Origin: CAZAFC01 sp964484675
Lineage (GTDB): Bacteria > Patescibacteriota > Saccharimonadia > Saccharimonadales > UBA4665
NCBI GenBank assembly: GCA_964484675.1
Contig: CAZAFC010000007.1
Location: forward strand, 1 to 64,000
Reading direction: 5' to 3'
DNA length: 64,000 nucleotides
A program made the translations under genes and the position numbers. Below the pieces are notes generated by a model that saw only the letters and a program-made list of their open reading frames with translations, did not search any database and was not told the DNA's origin. Below are positions 24,826 through 35,220 of the stretch, piece by piece. The stretch's first letter is position 1; every line of letters starts with the position of its first letter.

Positions 24826-26616
24826 ATGAACCAGGATCACATCCGTAATTTCTGCATCATCGCGCACATCGATCACGGCAAGAGCACGTTGGCCGATCGT
24901 TTGCTCGAGCTCACGGGCACCGTGCAGCAGCGTGATATGAAGGCGCAGCTGCTTGACCGCATGGATTTGGAGCGCGAGCGCGGCATCACGATCAAATTGC
25001 AGCCGGTGCGGATGGAGTACAAGGGGTATCAGCTCAACCTGATTGACACACCAGGGCATGTGGATTTTAGTTACGAAGTTTCGCGGAGTCTTGAGGCGTG
25101 CGAAGGTGCGATTCTGGTGGTCGACGCTACCCAGGGTATGCAGGCGCAGACGCTTGCCAATGTGTACTTGGCGATGGCCGCCGATCTCAAGATTATTCCC
25201 GTGCTCAACAAAATTGATCTGCCGGCGGCCGATGTCGAGCGCGTAAGCAAAGAAGTCATGAGTTTGCTTGGCTGCGAAAAGGACGAGATTTTGCACATTT
25301 CGGCCAAGACCGGCCAAGGTGTTGGTGCGGTGCTGGAGCGTGTGGTGCAGGACGTGCCAGCGCCGGCTGGCGATACGAGCGCGGCTACGCGGGCGCTGAT
25401 TTTTGACAGCTATTATGACGATTATCGCGGCGTGGTGCTGTATGTGCGGCTTGTGGATGGCGAGATTAAGAAGGGTGCCGCGATCAAAATGATGGCTACA
25501 GGTGCCGCTGGCCTGGCGCTTGAAGTCGGCGCGCTCAAGCCCGATATGACGCCCAACGCGGCGCTGCTTACCGGTGAAATTGGCTACATTGTGACCAATC
25601 TGCGCAGTACCCGTGAAGCTCGCGTGGGCGACACCGTGACGCTGTCGCAGCTGCCTTCGGGTCAGGCCGCTCCGCTTGCATTGCCTGGCTACAAAGACGT
25701 GCGGCCGTTCGTGTATGCCGGTTTTTTCCCCGAGAGCAACGAGTTTTATCAGGAGCTAAAAGACGCGATTGAGAAGCTCAGCCTCAGCGATTCGGCACTG
25801 CAATTCGAGCCGGAAAATTCGCCGGTTCTCGGCTTTGGCGTGCGCATAGGCTTCTTGGGGCTGTTGCACATGGACATCGTGCGCGAGCGGCTGGAGCGCG
25901 AGTATGATCTCGACCTCATTATCACTAATCCGTCGACGGATTATCAGGTGACACTGCTTGGCGGCGACGAAATTGACATCAAAAGCGCGGCTGATTTGCC
26001 CGACCCGAGCAAGATCAGCGAGATTCGTGAGCCGTGGATTGCCGGCGAAATCGTTGTGCCGCAGGAGTACATCGGTGCGGTGATTCAGCTCATTTCGAGT
26101 AAGCGCGGCCTGCACAAAAACCTCAGTTATGTCGACACCCGGGCGCTGGTGACTTTTGAGGCGCCGCTCGCCAATTTGCTGACGGATTTTTACGACCAGC
26201 TCAAGAGCCTCACCAGTGGCTACGGCTCGTTTAATTATGAGTTGGCTGAGTATCGGGCCGAGGATTTGGTTCGGCTTGATTTTTACGTGGCCGGCGAAAA
26301 GGTTGACGCGTTAAGTATTATGGTGCATCGCTCGGAAGCGCCGCGCGTGGGCCGTGAAACTGTTGAAAAGCTCAAGGAAGTGATTCCGCGGCAGCAGTTT
26401 TCGGTGGCGCTGCAAGCGGCGATTGGCGGGAAATTTATCGCTCGTGAAGACATCAGCGCGTTTCGTAAAGACGTGACGACCGGCCTGTATGGTGGTGATG
26501 TGTCGCGCAAAAAGAAGGTTTTGGCCAAGCAAAAGAAGGGCAAAGCGCGGATGAAGCGCTTCGGCAAAATCGACATTCCGGCCGAGGCGTTTACGGTGAT
26601 GCTTAAGCGCGATTAG
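24826..26616 (+). CDS. lepA: Elongation factor 4 (LepA)
   Basis: A 596-residue translational GTPase. The G1 motif AHIDHGKST is at residue 12, RGITIK is switch I, DTPGHVDF is G3 and NKIDLP is G4. The C-terminal LepA-specific domain ends with the basic segment KKKVLAKQKKGKARMKRFG. It back-translocates or remodels stalled ribosomes. The start at 24826 is chosen because TATAAT at 24813-24818 lies 7 bases upstream; an ATG at 24802 would precede the promoter. The preceding 185 bases contain only a small GCATGG/CCATGC stem-loop. Confidence 0.95.
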   Translation: MNQDHIRNFCIIAHIDHGKSTLADRLLELTGTVQQRDMKAQLLDRMDLERERGITIKLQPVRMEYKGYQLNLIDTPGHVDFSYEVSRSLEACEGAILVVDATQGMQAQTLANVYLAMAADLKIIPVLNKIDLPAADVERVSKEVMSLLGCEKDEILHISAKTGQGVGAVLERVVQDVPAPAGDTSAATRALIFDSYYDDYRGVVLYVRLVDGEIKKGAAIKMMATGAAGLALEVGALKPDMTPNAALLTGEIGYIVTNLRSTREARVGDTVTLSQLPSGQAAPLALPGYKDVRPFVYAGFFPESNEFYQELKDAIEKLSLSDSALQFEPENSPVLGFGVRIGFLGLLHMDIVRERLEREYDLDLIITNPSTDYQVTLLGGDEIDIKSAADLPDPSKISEIREPWIAGEIVVPQEYIGAVIQLISSKRGLHKNLSYVDTRALVTFEAPLANLLTDFYDQLKSLTSGYGSFNYELAEYRAEDLVRLDFYVAGEKVDALSIMVHRSEAPRVGRETVEKLKEVIPRQQFSVALQAAIGGKFIAREDISAFRKDVTTGLYGGDVSRKKKVLAKQKKGKARMKRFGKIDIPAEAFTVMLKRD

Positions 26617-26771
26617 GTGCGAGTTCTATGGTCGTTTTTAAAATGGCACGCTTTCGCGCGGCGTGCAAACGTGCGGTTTTGGCCGAATCACCTATTCTTG
26701 TCAAAAATTACAACGCCCACCCCTGTTAACGACTACTTGCGCAGTGGACGAGCCATGTGCATACTTGCGCC

Positions 26772-26811
26772 GTCACAACATGAGCCTGCTCACCTTGCTG
26801 CATGTTGTGAC
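26772..26811 (+). repeat. Perfect 11-bp inverted repeat before the surface-protein gene
   Basis: GTCACAACATG (26772-26782) and CATGTTGTGAC (26801-26811) are separated by 18 bases. There is no T run after it, and the gene's AAGGGG ribosome site follows at 26822, so it is more likely an operator or 5'-UTR structure than a terminator. Confidence 0.7.
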
Positions 26812-26837
26812 ACCAACTAAACAAGGGGATTCTTCGC

Positions 26838-28208
26838 GTGTCACGTCTTCCGCAGCCCGGCTCAGATGATAATGTCTGGGGCGCAATCTTGAATGATTTT
26901 TTATCGGTCGAACATGCGGGCGATGGCACCTTGATGAATGTCGTTCGTCCTGCCGATATCGCAGGGCTGTATGCTAAGCCAAGTACCGGGATTCCGGCCA
27001 GTGATATGTCAATCGGTGTCCAAACTGCGCTCAGCTCGGCGACCACTGCCGTGCAAACAGTGAACGGCAAGTCTGGCCAGGCGCTGACACTTGCTGCCAG
27101 CGATATCAATGCAGTGCCGATTGGAACTTCCCTGAATGGAACATCGAGCAGTACGCTTGTGGCGTTGACTAATACGGTTGGCGAAGTTATGGCGATCAGC
27201 TCGACATCTACCACCACGCACGCCATGACAGTGTTTATGCAGGCCGACGGTGGCACGAATTCGGCGGCACTCAATGTTGTCTCGAATAATTCAGCGTTTT
27301 CGGCGTTCGAAGTCTCAGGCCATGAACTGACGCACGGTTCAATCAAGGTATCGCATGTGAATGGCGGCACATCGGCGACTGCTGATGCGAATGCTGCGGC
27401 AATTTCAATTGATCTGCAGAAGGGCACGCAATCCGGCACAGCGGGTCAGGGCTTGTTCATGACCTCCACCGGCGGCAGCAACACGGGCAACTGGTTCAAC
27501 ATCTTTAATACACAAACATCCAAGTTTCTTTACAGCATTGCTGCCTCGGGCACGGTGTTTATGGGCAACCAGGCCACCAATCCGAGCGCCAATTCTAATG
27601 GCATGAATCTAGCGGTGGTTAATAATACGCTTACGCTTGTCGACGCCAGCGGAAACGTCACGCCCGTGGTGCGTCCGGCTACCGCACAGCCAGCTGATCA
27701 TGGGCTGATCGCATGGGCATATGATCCGGCCCAGGCAGTAAACTCGTCGGCGCCGAGCGCAGCCGGTGCGCTCCAAGTGGTGCGGGTGCCCATTACTCAG
27801 GCGCAAACGATCAACAACGTGGCGCTATATGTGGCGACTGCTGGCTCGGGACTTACGAGCGGTGCGTGTTTTGCGGCCGTATTTAACTCGTCGGGCGCCT
27901 TGCTCTCATCGACGGCCGATCAGTCGACTGCCTGGACGACAACGGGCGCTAAGGTAATGGCGCTGATAACACCGCAAGCAGTCGGCATTGGCTATGTGTA
28001 CATTGGCTTTTACGCTAATGGCACGACGCTGCCATTGTTTTCGCGTGCTTCAGGTACGGGCGGTCTGGCGAACGTTAATCTCACAGGTGCTGGTGGCGCC
28101 AGCACGGCGTGGCGGTTTGCAGTGTCGACAACTGGCCTCACGACGGCCATGCCAAACACGCTTGGCACAATGGGCGCAAATCTGGCTTTTTGGGCTGCGG
28201 TATCGTAG
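26838..28208 (+). CDS. Phage tail-fibre-like or surface protein
   Basis: A 456-residue protein rich in Thr, Ser, Gly, Ala and Asn. The start, LPQPGSDDNVWGAILNDFL...DGTL, is a motif seen at the N-terminus of tail-fibre-like and appendage proteins. The middle has beta-helix-like composition, with segments such as TLVDASGNVTPVVRPA; the C-terminal ~150 residues look like a beta-sandwich receptor-binding module. There is no signal peptide or anchor. The start is GTG with AAGGGG about 9 bases upstream. It is not within a recognisable prophage, so a host-adhesion role is a guess. Confidence 0.5.
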   Translation: MSRLPQPGSDDNVWGAILNDFLSVEHAGDGTLMNVVRPADIAGLYAKPSTGIPASDMSIGVQTALSSATTAVQTVNGKSGQALTLAASDINAVPIGTSLNGTSSSTLVALTNTVGEVMAISSTSTTTHAMTVFMQADGGTNSAALNVVSNNSAFSAFEVSGHELTHGSIKVSHVNGGTSATADANAAAISIDLQKGTQSGTAGQGLFMTSTGGSNTGNWFNIFNTQTSKFLYSIAASGTVFMGNQATNPSANSNGMNLAVVNNTLTLVDASGNVTPVVRPATAQPADHGLIAWAYDPAQAVNSSAPSAAGALQVVRVPITQAQTINNVALYVATAGSGLTSGACFAAVFNSSGALLSSTADQSTAWTTTGAKVMALITPQAVGIGYVYIGFYANGTTLPLFSRASGTGGLANVNLTGAGGASTAWRFAVSTTGLTTAMPNTLGTMGANLAFWAAVS

Positions 28209-28400
28209 CGCGCAGTAGACTATGTGCGACTCTCCGGATCACTGGCGCCCCGCTATCTGTAGCTTACTCACTCTCCGTCTGTCGAGATAAGGCAGCGCCT
28301 CCGTTTAGATTCACGTGCGAATATACATGAGCGCCCGGCTGCGTACCTGTTTGCATTCATTTGGTTTCGTGTTTTTACAAACGTCTGATATAAAAGTACC

Positions 28401-29144
28401 ATGAACGTATTGCATCATCTCGCCGAGTTTCGCGCGGCGCTGGCAAACTATCATCCATCGCAGACTGCCAAGCAAACGCTTGCCGAGGCAAATCTTGCCC
28501 TGCTGGTGGGGCCAAGTTCAAGTGGCCGCAACACGATCATCAATGAGCTGCTCAAGACGGATAGTTACTATTTTCTTGTGTCGGATACGACTCGTCGACC
28601 CCGGGTAAACAATGGCATCCCTGAGCAAAACGGCCGTGAATATTGGTTTCGCACCGAGGATGAGGTGCTGGCCGAGATTCAGCGTGGGGAATTTGTCGAG
28701 GCAGCGATCATCCATGATCAACAAGTCTCCGGAACGAGCATTCGCGAGATTCATAAAGCTCATCAATTGCAGAAAACCGCGCTGACTGAGGTGGAAGTGG
28801 TGGGCGCCAATCACATTCACCAGCTCAAGCCCGATACAACGCTGATTTTTGTGTTGCCCCCGAGCTTTGAGGTGTGGATGGAACGCTTGCACAATCGTGG
28901 CGCGATGCCGGCGCAAGAAGTACGCAGCCGGCTGGAAACGGCGTGCCAAGAATTTCGCGCGGCACTCGATCATGACTACTACCACTTTGTGGTGAATGAC
29001 AAGCTCGAGTACACGGTCGCGACGGTGGATGCGATTATCCGACACCAGAAAGTGGACGCTATGCAGGAGTCGCGCGGCCATGAATTGGCGCGTTCGCTGC
29101 TCGCCGCCACCGAGAAGCACTTGCGCGAGCAGCAATCGATATAG
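28401..29144 (+). CDS. Guanylate-kinase-like protein with altered P-loop
   Basis: A 247-residue protein whose central ~170 residues follow guanylate kinase: a P-loop region GPSSSGRNT, then SDTTRRPR, then GREYWF and GEFVEAA. In active enzymes the P-loop reads GPSGxGKST; here the Lys is Arg and the next residue is Asn, so phosphate binding is doubtful. A 30-residue N-terminal and a long C-terminal helical extension are additional. It may be a GK-like binding protein. TATAAA at 28389-28394 lies exactly 6 bases before the ATG (leaderless). Confidence 0.7.
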   Translation: MNVLHHLAEFRAALANYHPSQTAKQTLAEANLALLVGPSSSGRNTIINELLKTDSYYFLVSDTTRRPRVNNGIPEQNGREYWFRTEDEVLAEIQRGEFVEAAIIHDQQVSGTSIREIHKAHQLQKTALTEVEVVGANHIHQLKPDTTLIFVLPPSFEVWMERLHNRGAMPAQEVRSRLETACQEFRAALDHDYYHFVVNDKLEYTVATVDAIIRHQKVDAMQESRGHELARSLLAATEKHLREQQSI

Positions 29145-29313
29145 CTTACTGCCGACTGAGCTGCACGGTCCGAATAGCAGCGTACGCTTGCACGAGTGCG
29201 AGTGGTGATGCGCTCTGATTGAATCGTCAAGCGGCTCGCTGGGCATGTTTGCTTCTCGTGGGTGGCATTGAGGCGAGCTTCCCATGTTGAATACTAGTAG
29301 CGGCACGCACGCC

Positions 29314-29340
29314 TTAGCACTCTTGACTCAGGAGTGCTAG
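29314..29340 (+). promoter_or_regulatory. CIRCE operator and hrcA promoter
   Basis: TTAGCACTC - 9 bases - GAGTGCTAG is a near-perfect CIRCE element, the HrcA binding site. The 9-base spacer begins with the -35 box TTGACT (29323-29328), and after 17 bases comes TATCAT (29346-29351), 6 bases before the hrcA ATG. Operator and promoter are thus interlocked. Confidence 0.95.
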
Positions 29341-29357
29341 CGAACTATCATAAGCAC

Positions 29358-30077
29358 ATGACAGAACGTCAGAAATTAATTCTCTGTTCGATCGTCGAGC
29401 AGTACGCCGAAGTGGCCAGTCCGGTCGGCTCGAGCTTGCTGGCCAAGGTGTTCGGTGTGAGTTCGGCGACCATTCGCGCCGAGATGGCCGAGCTGGAGCG
29501 GCTCGGATACATTTTGCAGCCGCACACCAGTGCCGGCCGCGTGCCATCTGATAAGGGCTATCGGTTTTACGTGAATTTGCTGTCGGGCAGCGAAGCGCCG
29601 TCGGGGCTGATTCGCGCCAGCGAGCTTCGGGCCGAGCAAGCGCTCACCACTCGCGTGCAGGATGGCGGCATGCCCGAGCGCACAATTCGCAACGCGGTCG
29701 ACACGCTGGTGGAGCTGACGCACAATCTGGGTTTGGCGACGATCGGCAATCAATTGTACATGAGCGGCTTGGGCAATCTCTTCGGCCAGCCGGAATTTAT
29801 ACACTCCTCGCAGGTGCAGCAGGTCGCGCGGCTGCTCGATAATCTCGAACCGTGGCTGCGCGAGGCGGCGCCCAATGAGCCACTCAGCGTGTACATCGGC
29901 CAGGAAAATCCGGTCGGCCGAAGTGCTGGCTGCTCGCTCATTATCAGCCGATTTCGGAGTCCGTATTCTGACCGCAGTTATATCGGTGTGCTAGGCCCGA
30001 CGCGCCAAAGTTACCGCGAGGTTATGCAGCTCGTGGCCCACACTGGAGCATCGTTAGAGGAGGTTTTGTATGAGTAA
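29358..30077 (+). CDS. hrcA: HrcA, heat-shock repressor
   Basis: A 239-residue HrcA, short compared with the usual ~340. The N-terminal winged helix (KLILCSIVEQYAEVASPVGS; SATIRAEMAELERLGYI; HTSAGRVPSDKGYRFYV) is fully conserved. The C-terminal half keeps the GPTRQSYREVM motif but the inserted dimerisation domain is reduced. It represses its own operon and dnaK via CIRCE and needs chaperone help to fold in known species. The start at 29358 fits the leaderless promoter; an upstream ATG at 29334 would lie inside CIRCE. It overlaps grpE by 8 bp. Confidence 0.95.
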   Translation: MTERQKLILCSIVEQYAEVASPVGSSLLAKVFGVSSATIRAEMAELERLGYILQPHTSAGRVPSDKGYRFYVNLLSGSEAPSGLIRASELRAEQALTTRVQDGGMPERTIRNAVDTLVELTHNLGLATIGNQLYMSGLGNLFGQPEFIHSSQVQQVARLLDNLEPWLREAAPNEPLSVYIGQENPVGRSAGCSLIISRFRSPYSDRSYIGVLGPTRQSYREVMQLVAHTGASLEEVLYE

Positions 30078-30720
30078 ATTTGATGACGCGTCTCAGGCGC
30101 CGACAGACGACGAGAACATGACCGATGACGAAGTGATCGGGGCAACCGATGCTTCTACGCAAAGGTCAGATTCGAATACGGCTGATGTAACTGACGTTGG
30201 CTCAGCTGGCTCGGTTGATCTGGCACAAAAAGTTGGCGATTTAACAGAGGCGCTTCAGCGCGAGCGTGCTGATGCGATGAATTTGCGCCGCCGGCACGAC
30301 GAGCAGATCGCGGCCCTGAGATCATCCACCAAGGCGGCTGTCGTGCGTGATTTGCTGCCGGTGATTGACAACTTTGAGCGGGCGCTCAAGCACACTCCTG
30401 AATCGCTCGAACAGCTTGCCACGCAGCACCAGCTCGAGAAAAGTGACGCCTGGCAAGCGCTTCGCGACGGCGCCAAAAAGTACGACGATTTCGCGAAAGG
30501 CGTGCAAGGCATCGTCAAACAGTTCGAGGACACGCTGGCGAGCATCGGTGTCGAGCGCATCAAGACCACCGGCGAGCCGTTCGATCCGCATCTGCACGAA
30601 GCGGTCAGTATGGAAGATGGCGACGGCGAACAAGAGGTGGTGAGCGAAGAACTTCAAGCCGGCTACAAAGTGGGCGATGAAGTGATTCGTCATGCCATGG
30701 TTCGTGTCAAGACAATATGA
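30070..30720 (+). CDS. grpE: GrpE, DnaK nucleotide exchange factor
   Basis: A 216-residue GrpE. An acidic disordered N-terminus (about 50 residues) leads to a long coiled coil, then LLPVIDNFERAL, and the beta-domain motif GEPFDPHLHEAV. It releases ADP from DnaK. The ATG overlaps the end of hrcA and is preceded by GAGGAGG, so it is translationally coupled within an hrcA-grpE operon; dnaK follows from its own CIRCE-controlled promoter. Confidence 0.95.
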   Translation: MSKFDDASQAPTDDENMTDDEVIGATDASTQRSDSNTADVTDVGSAGSVDLAQKVGDLTEALQRERADAMNLRRRHDEQIAALRSSTKAAVVRDLLPVIDNFERALKHTPESLEQLATQHQLEKSDAWQALRDGAKKYDDFAKGVQGIVKQFEDTLASIGVERIKTTGEPFDPHLHEAVSMEDGDGEQEVVSEELQAGYKVGDEVIRHAMVRVKTI

Positions 30721-30723
30721 CTT

Positions 30724-30766
30724 CTAGCACTCTTGACATGCGAGTGCCAATTTTCTATGCTACAAT
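30724..30766 (+). promoter_or_regulatory. CIRCE operator and dnaK promoter
   Basis: CTAGCACTC - 9 bases - GAGTGCCAA (30724-30750) is a CIRCE element. The -35 TTGACA (30733-30738) starts the spacer, and 17 bases later comes TATGCT (30756-30761), with TACAAT overlapping at 30761-30766. Unlike hrcA, the transcript has a ~45-base leader with AAGGA. Confidence 0.9.
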
Positions 30767-30811
30767 TATACTAATCGATAGATTTTGATTCACGAACGAA
30801 AGGACAAGAGA

Positions 30812-32767
<1,956 letters not shown>

Positions 32768-32791
32768 GCGATTACGCGCGCCACTCACCCC

Positions 32792-33118
32792 TTGCTCGTG
32801 GCGTTCAGGAATTGGGTTCGCCCCAATCCTGCAACGCCGTGGTATGTCGATGCGATGTTCTTGGGTGTCGCATCGGTGCTGCTGATCCCCCTTGCCTGGG
32901 GTTTATTGCCGGGCACGTCGGGCGCAGCGCGCGCCACGGACGGTCCCGGCATTGTGGATGGCCCACTGTTCGCGACCGGCATCGGTGCCGCAGTGGAAAC
33001 GATTGTTGGCGCGGCTTTGATCGGGTTCGCGGCCACGTTGTTTTTGACCACATTGACGCGCACAATATTGAGAGTTTCGGCGACTGTCCGCCACAACACA
33101 CAGGATTATCATGGCTAA
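32792..33118 (+). CDS. Small membrane protein between dnaK and dnaJ
   Basis: About 108 residues with two hydrophobic helices (MFLGVASVLLIPLAWGLL and TIVGAALIGFAATLFLTTL) and a short polar tail. It fills the dnaK-dnaJ gap and overlaps the dnaJ start by 8 bp. There is no ATG near the start: TTG 32792 or GTG 32798 are candidates, and an internal ATG at 32852 would remove part of the N-terminus. Translation coupled to dnaK is plausible. Function unknown. Confidence 0.55.
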   Translation: MLVAFRNWVRPNPATPWYVDAMFLGVASVLLIPLAWGLLPGTSGAARATDGPGIVDGPLFATGIGAAVETIVGAALIGFAATLFLTTLTRTILRVSATVRHNTQDYHG

Positions 33119-34226
33119 AAGAGACTATTACGAAGTTTTGGGCGTCGGCAAGGGCGCGAGTGACGACGAGATCAAGAAGGCATTTCGGCGATTGGCCGTG
33201 CAGTATCACCCCGATAAAGAAGGCGGCGACGAAGCGAAGTTCAAAGAAATCAATGAAGCCTACGAGGTGCTGAAGGACGGTGCCAAGCGCCAGCGCTACG
33301 ATCAGTTTGGCCACGCCGGTGTTGGCGGTGCCTCCGATGCGGGCGGCAACCCGTTTGGCGGCGGCTTCGGCGGAGCTGGCTTCAACGGTCAAAATGTGAA
33401 CTTTGATTTTGGTGATTTGGGCCTTGGCGATATTTTTGGGAACTTTTTTGGCGGTCAGAACGCGCGCGGCCAGCGCCAAACGCGCGGCAATGACGTCGAA
33501 GCACGCGTCGAAGTGAGCTTTGAGGAAGCCGTGTTCGGTGCCGAAACAACGCTGCATTTGCACCTTGAAGACACCTGCGAACATTGCAAGGGCACAACGA
33601 CCGAGCCTGGTTCGAGCTTGCAGACTTGTCCGAAATGTCAGGGCGCCGGCCAAGTGACGCAGGTGGTTCGGACCATTTTTGGCGACATTCAGCAGGCGGC
33701 GGTGTGTCCGACGTGCAAGGGCAGCGGCAAAGTGCCCGAAAAACCGTGCACTGTGTGTCACGGCAAGGGCACGCAGCGCCGCGATCAATCAGTGACGCTC
33801 AAGATCCCGGCCGGCATCGACGATGGCGCGACGATCCGTTTGCGGGAGCACGGTGAGGCGATTGCGAATGGCCCGAAAGGTGATCTTTACGTGCATGTGC
33901 GCGTCAAATCGCACAAGAAATTCACGCGCGAAGGTGATCTCATCTTGAGCCAAGAACACGTCGATATGGTTGCAGCAGCACTTGGCACTGAGATCGACAT
34001 CGAAACCGTGGACGGCTCGATTCGCATGAAGATTCCGGCCGGCACACAGAGCGGCACCGATTTCAAGCTGTCCGGCCACGGCGTGCCGCATTTGCGCGGC
34101 GCGGCTCGCGGTGCGCACATCGTGACGATCATTGTCGACACGCCGACCAAGCTCAGCAAAAAGCAAAAAGAACTGCTCGAAACATTTCATAGTGAGCATG
34201 GGCGTAAAGGTCTCTTTGGGCTTTAG
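33111..34226 (+). CDS. dnaJ: DnaJ (Hsp40) co-chaperone
   Basis: A 371-residue type I Hsp40. The J domain contains HPD (QYHPDKEGG), followed by a Gly/Phe-rich linker and four zinc-finger repeats (CEHCKG, CPKCQG, CPTCKG, CTVCHG), then the C-terminal substrate-binding domains. It stimulates DnaK ATPase and hands over clients. AGGAT precedes the ATG. It is the last gene of the dnaK operon. Confidence 0.97.
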   Translation: MAKRDYYEVLGVGKGASDDEIKKAFRRLAVQYHPDKEGGDEAKFKEINEAYEVLKDGAKRQRYDQFGHAGVGGASDAGGNPFGGGFGGAGFNGQNVNFDFGDLGLGDIFGNFFGGQNARGQRQTRGNDVEARVEVSFEEAVFGAETTLHLHLEDTCEHCKGTTTEPGSSLQTCPKCQGAGQVTQVVRTIFGDIQQAAVCPTCKGSGKVPEKPCTVCHGKGTQRRDQSVTLKIPAGIDDGATIRLREHGEAIANGPKGDLYVHVRVKSHKKFTREGDLILSQEHVDMVAAALGTEIDIETVDGSIRMKIPAGTQSGTDFKLSGHGVPHLRGAARGAHIVTIIVDTPTKLSKKQKELLETFHSEHGRKGLFGL

Positions 34227-34249
34227 GGGGTAACTGCAAGGGTGATATT

Positions 34250-35188
34250 ATGAGCGAGATTCCCCAGATTTTAATGCTCTCGGCTGCGCACAACGAGGAT
34301 TTGCGCCGGGCCAATCAAGTCTACGCGCAATCCCTGAATGAGCGTCTAGGTGAGAAGGCCACTGTGCGGGTCGTGCATTACAACGATATTGGTTTTATCT
34401 TTGAAGCCGGGTCGCCTCGAGCTTTTTTGATAGATGGGCAAAGGTCGCTCGAGGATATCAGCCTTGTGTATTTCAAGTCTTATATTAATTCGTACGGTAG
34501 CCTGAACGAACAGGCCAGCGCGCTGGCAACATGTCTGACTGCGCAGCATATTCCGTTTATTGAGTATGAATTGACGCACACCATTGCATTAACAAAACTT
34601 TCACAATATGCCAAGTTGACAGCGGCCGGGTTGCCCGTTCCCAAATCGATGTTTGTGGCGCCTTCGCGGCTGGCTTTGGCATACGAATTGTTTGAGAAGT
34701 CACTGGGCGTGCCATTTGTGCTCAAAGACATTGGTGGCTTTGGCGGCCAGTTCAATTTTTTGATCAAGGATAAGGCACATTTTGAACAGGTCATCGCCGA
34801 GTCGCCTGAGGTCGCGTTCATTGCTCAAACGTTCATCGCCAACGATGGCGATTTGCGGGTTTGGGTAATCGCCGATGAGATTAAGATGATTATCGGCCGC
34901 AAACGAGCCGACAATACCACCCATCTCAACAATACTTCGCAAGGCGGCCAGGCAGTGGATATGCCCCTTAACACACTTGATGAAGCAACCAGAAAAATGG
35001 CGATAGCTTCCGCGCGGGTGCTCAAGCGTGAAATTGCTGGCGTTGACATTATGTTCGAAACAGGAACGCGCCGAGCGCATTTGCTTGAAGTTAATGCTGC
35101 TCCAAAAGTTTCTGGCGTCCTTGCTGATCGCAAAACGGAACTTATTGCGGAATTTTTGGTGAAGCGTCTATCCGATGGGGCGGCGTAG
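34250..35188 (+). CDS. RimK-like ATP-grasp ligase, tandem copy 1
   Basis: A 312-residue protein with a pre-ATP-grasp N-terminal domain and an ATP-grasp domain. Recognisable elements are VLKDIGGFGGQFNFLI (ATP-binding loop), LNNTSQGGQA (the RSNxHRGG-like catalytic loop) and LEVNAAPK (Mg2+-binding E-x-N). It clearly parallels the next gene. RimK-type enzymes add amino acids, often Glu, to carboxylates through an acyl phosphate; the acceptor is unknown here. It follows dnaJ by 23 bp with GGGTGAT upstream. Confidence 0.75.
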   Translation: MSEIPQILMLSAAHNEDLRRANQVYAQSLNERLGEKATVRVVHYNDIGFIFEAGSPRAFLIDGQRSLEDISLVYFKSYINSYGSLNEQASALATCLTAQHIPFIEYELTHTIALTKLSQYAKLTAAGLPVPKSMFVAPSRLALAYELFEKSLGVPFVLKDIGGFGGQFNFLIKDKAHFEQVIAESPEVAFIAQTFIANDGDLRVWVIADEIKMIIGRKRADNTTHLNNTSQGGQAVDMPLNTLDEATRKMAIASARVLKREIAGVDIMFETGTRRAHLLEVNAAPKVSGVLADRKTELIAEFLVKRLSDGAA

Positions 35189-35220
35189 CGTTTTCTAGGA
35201 CTTGGTGCTACGATAGCGAT

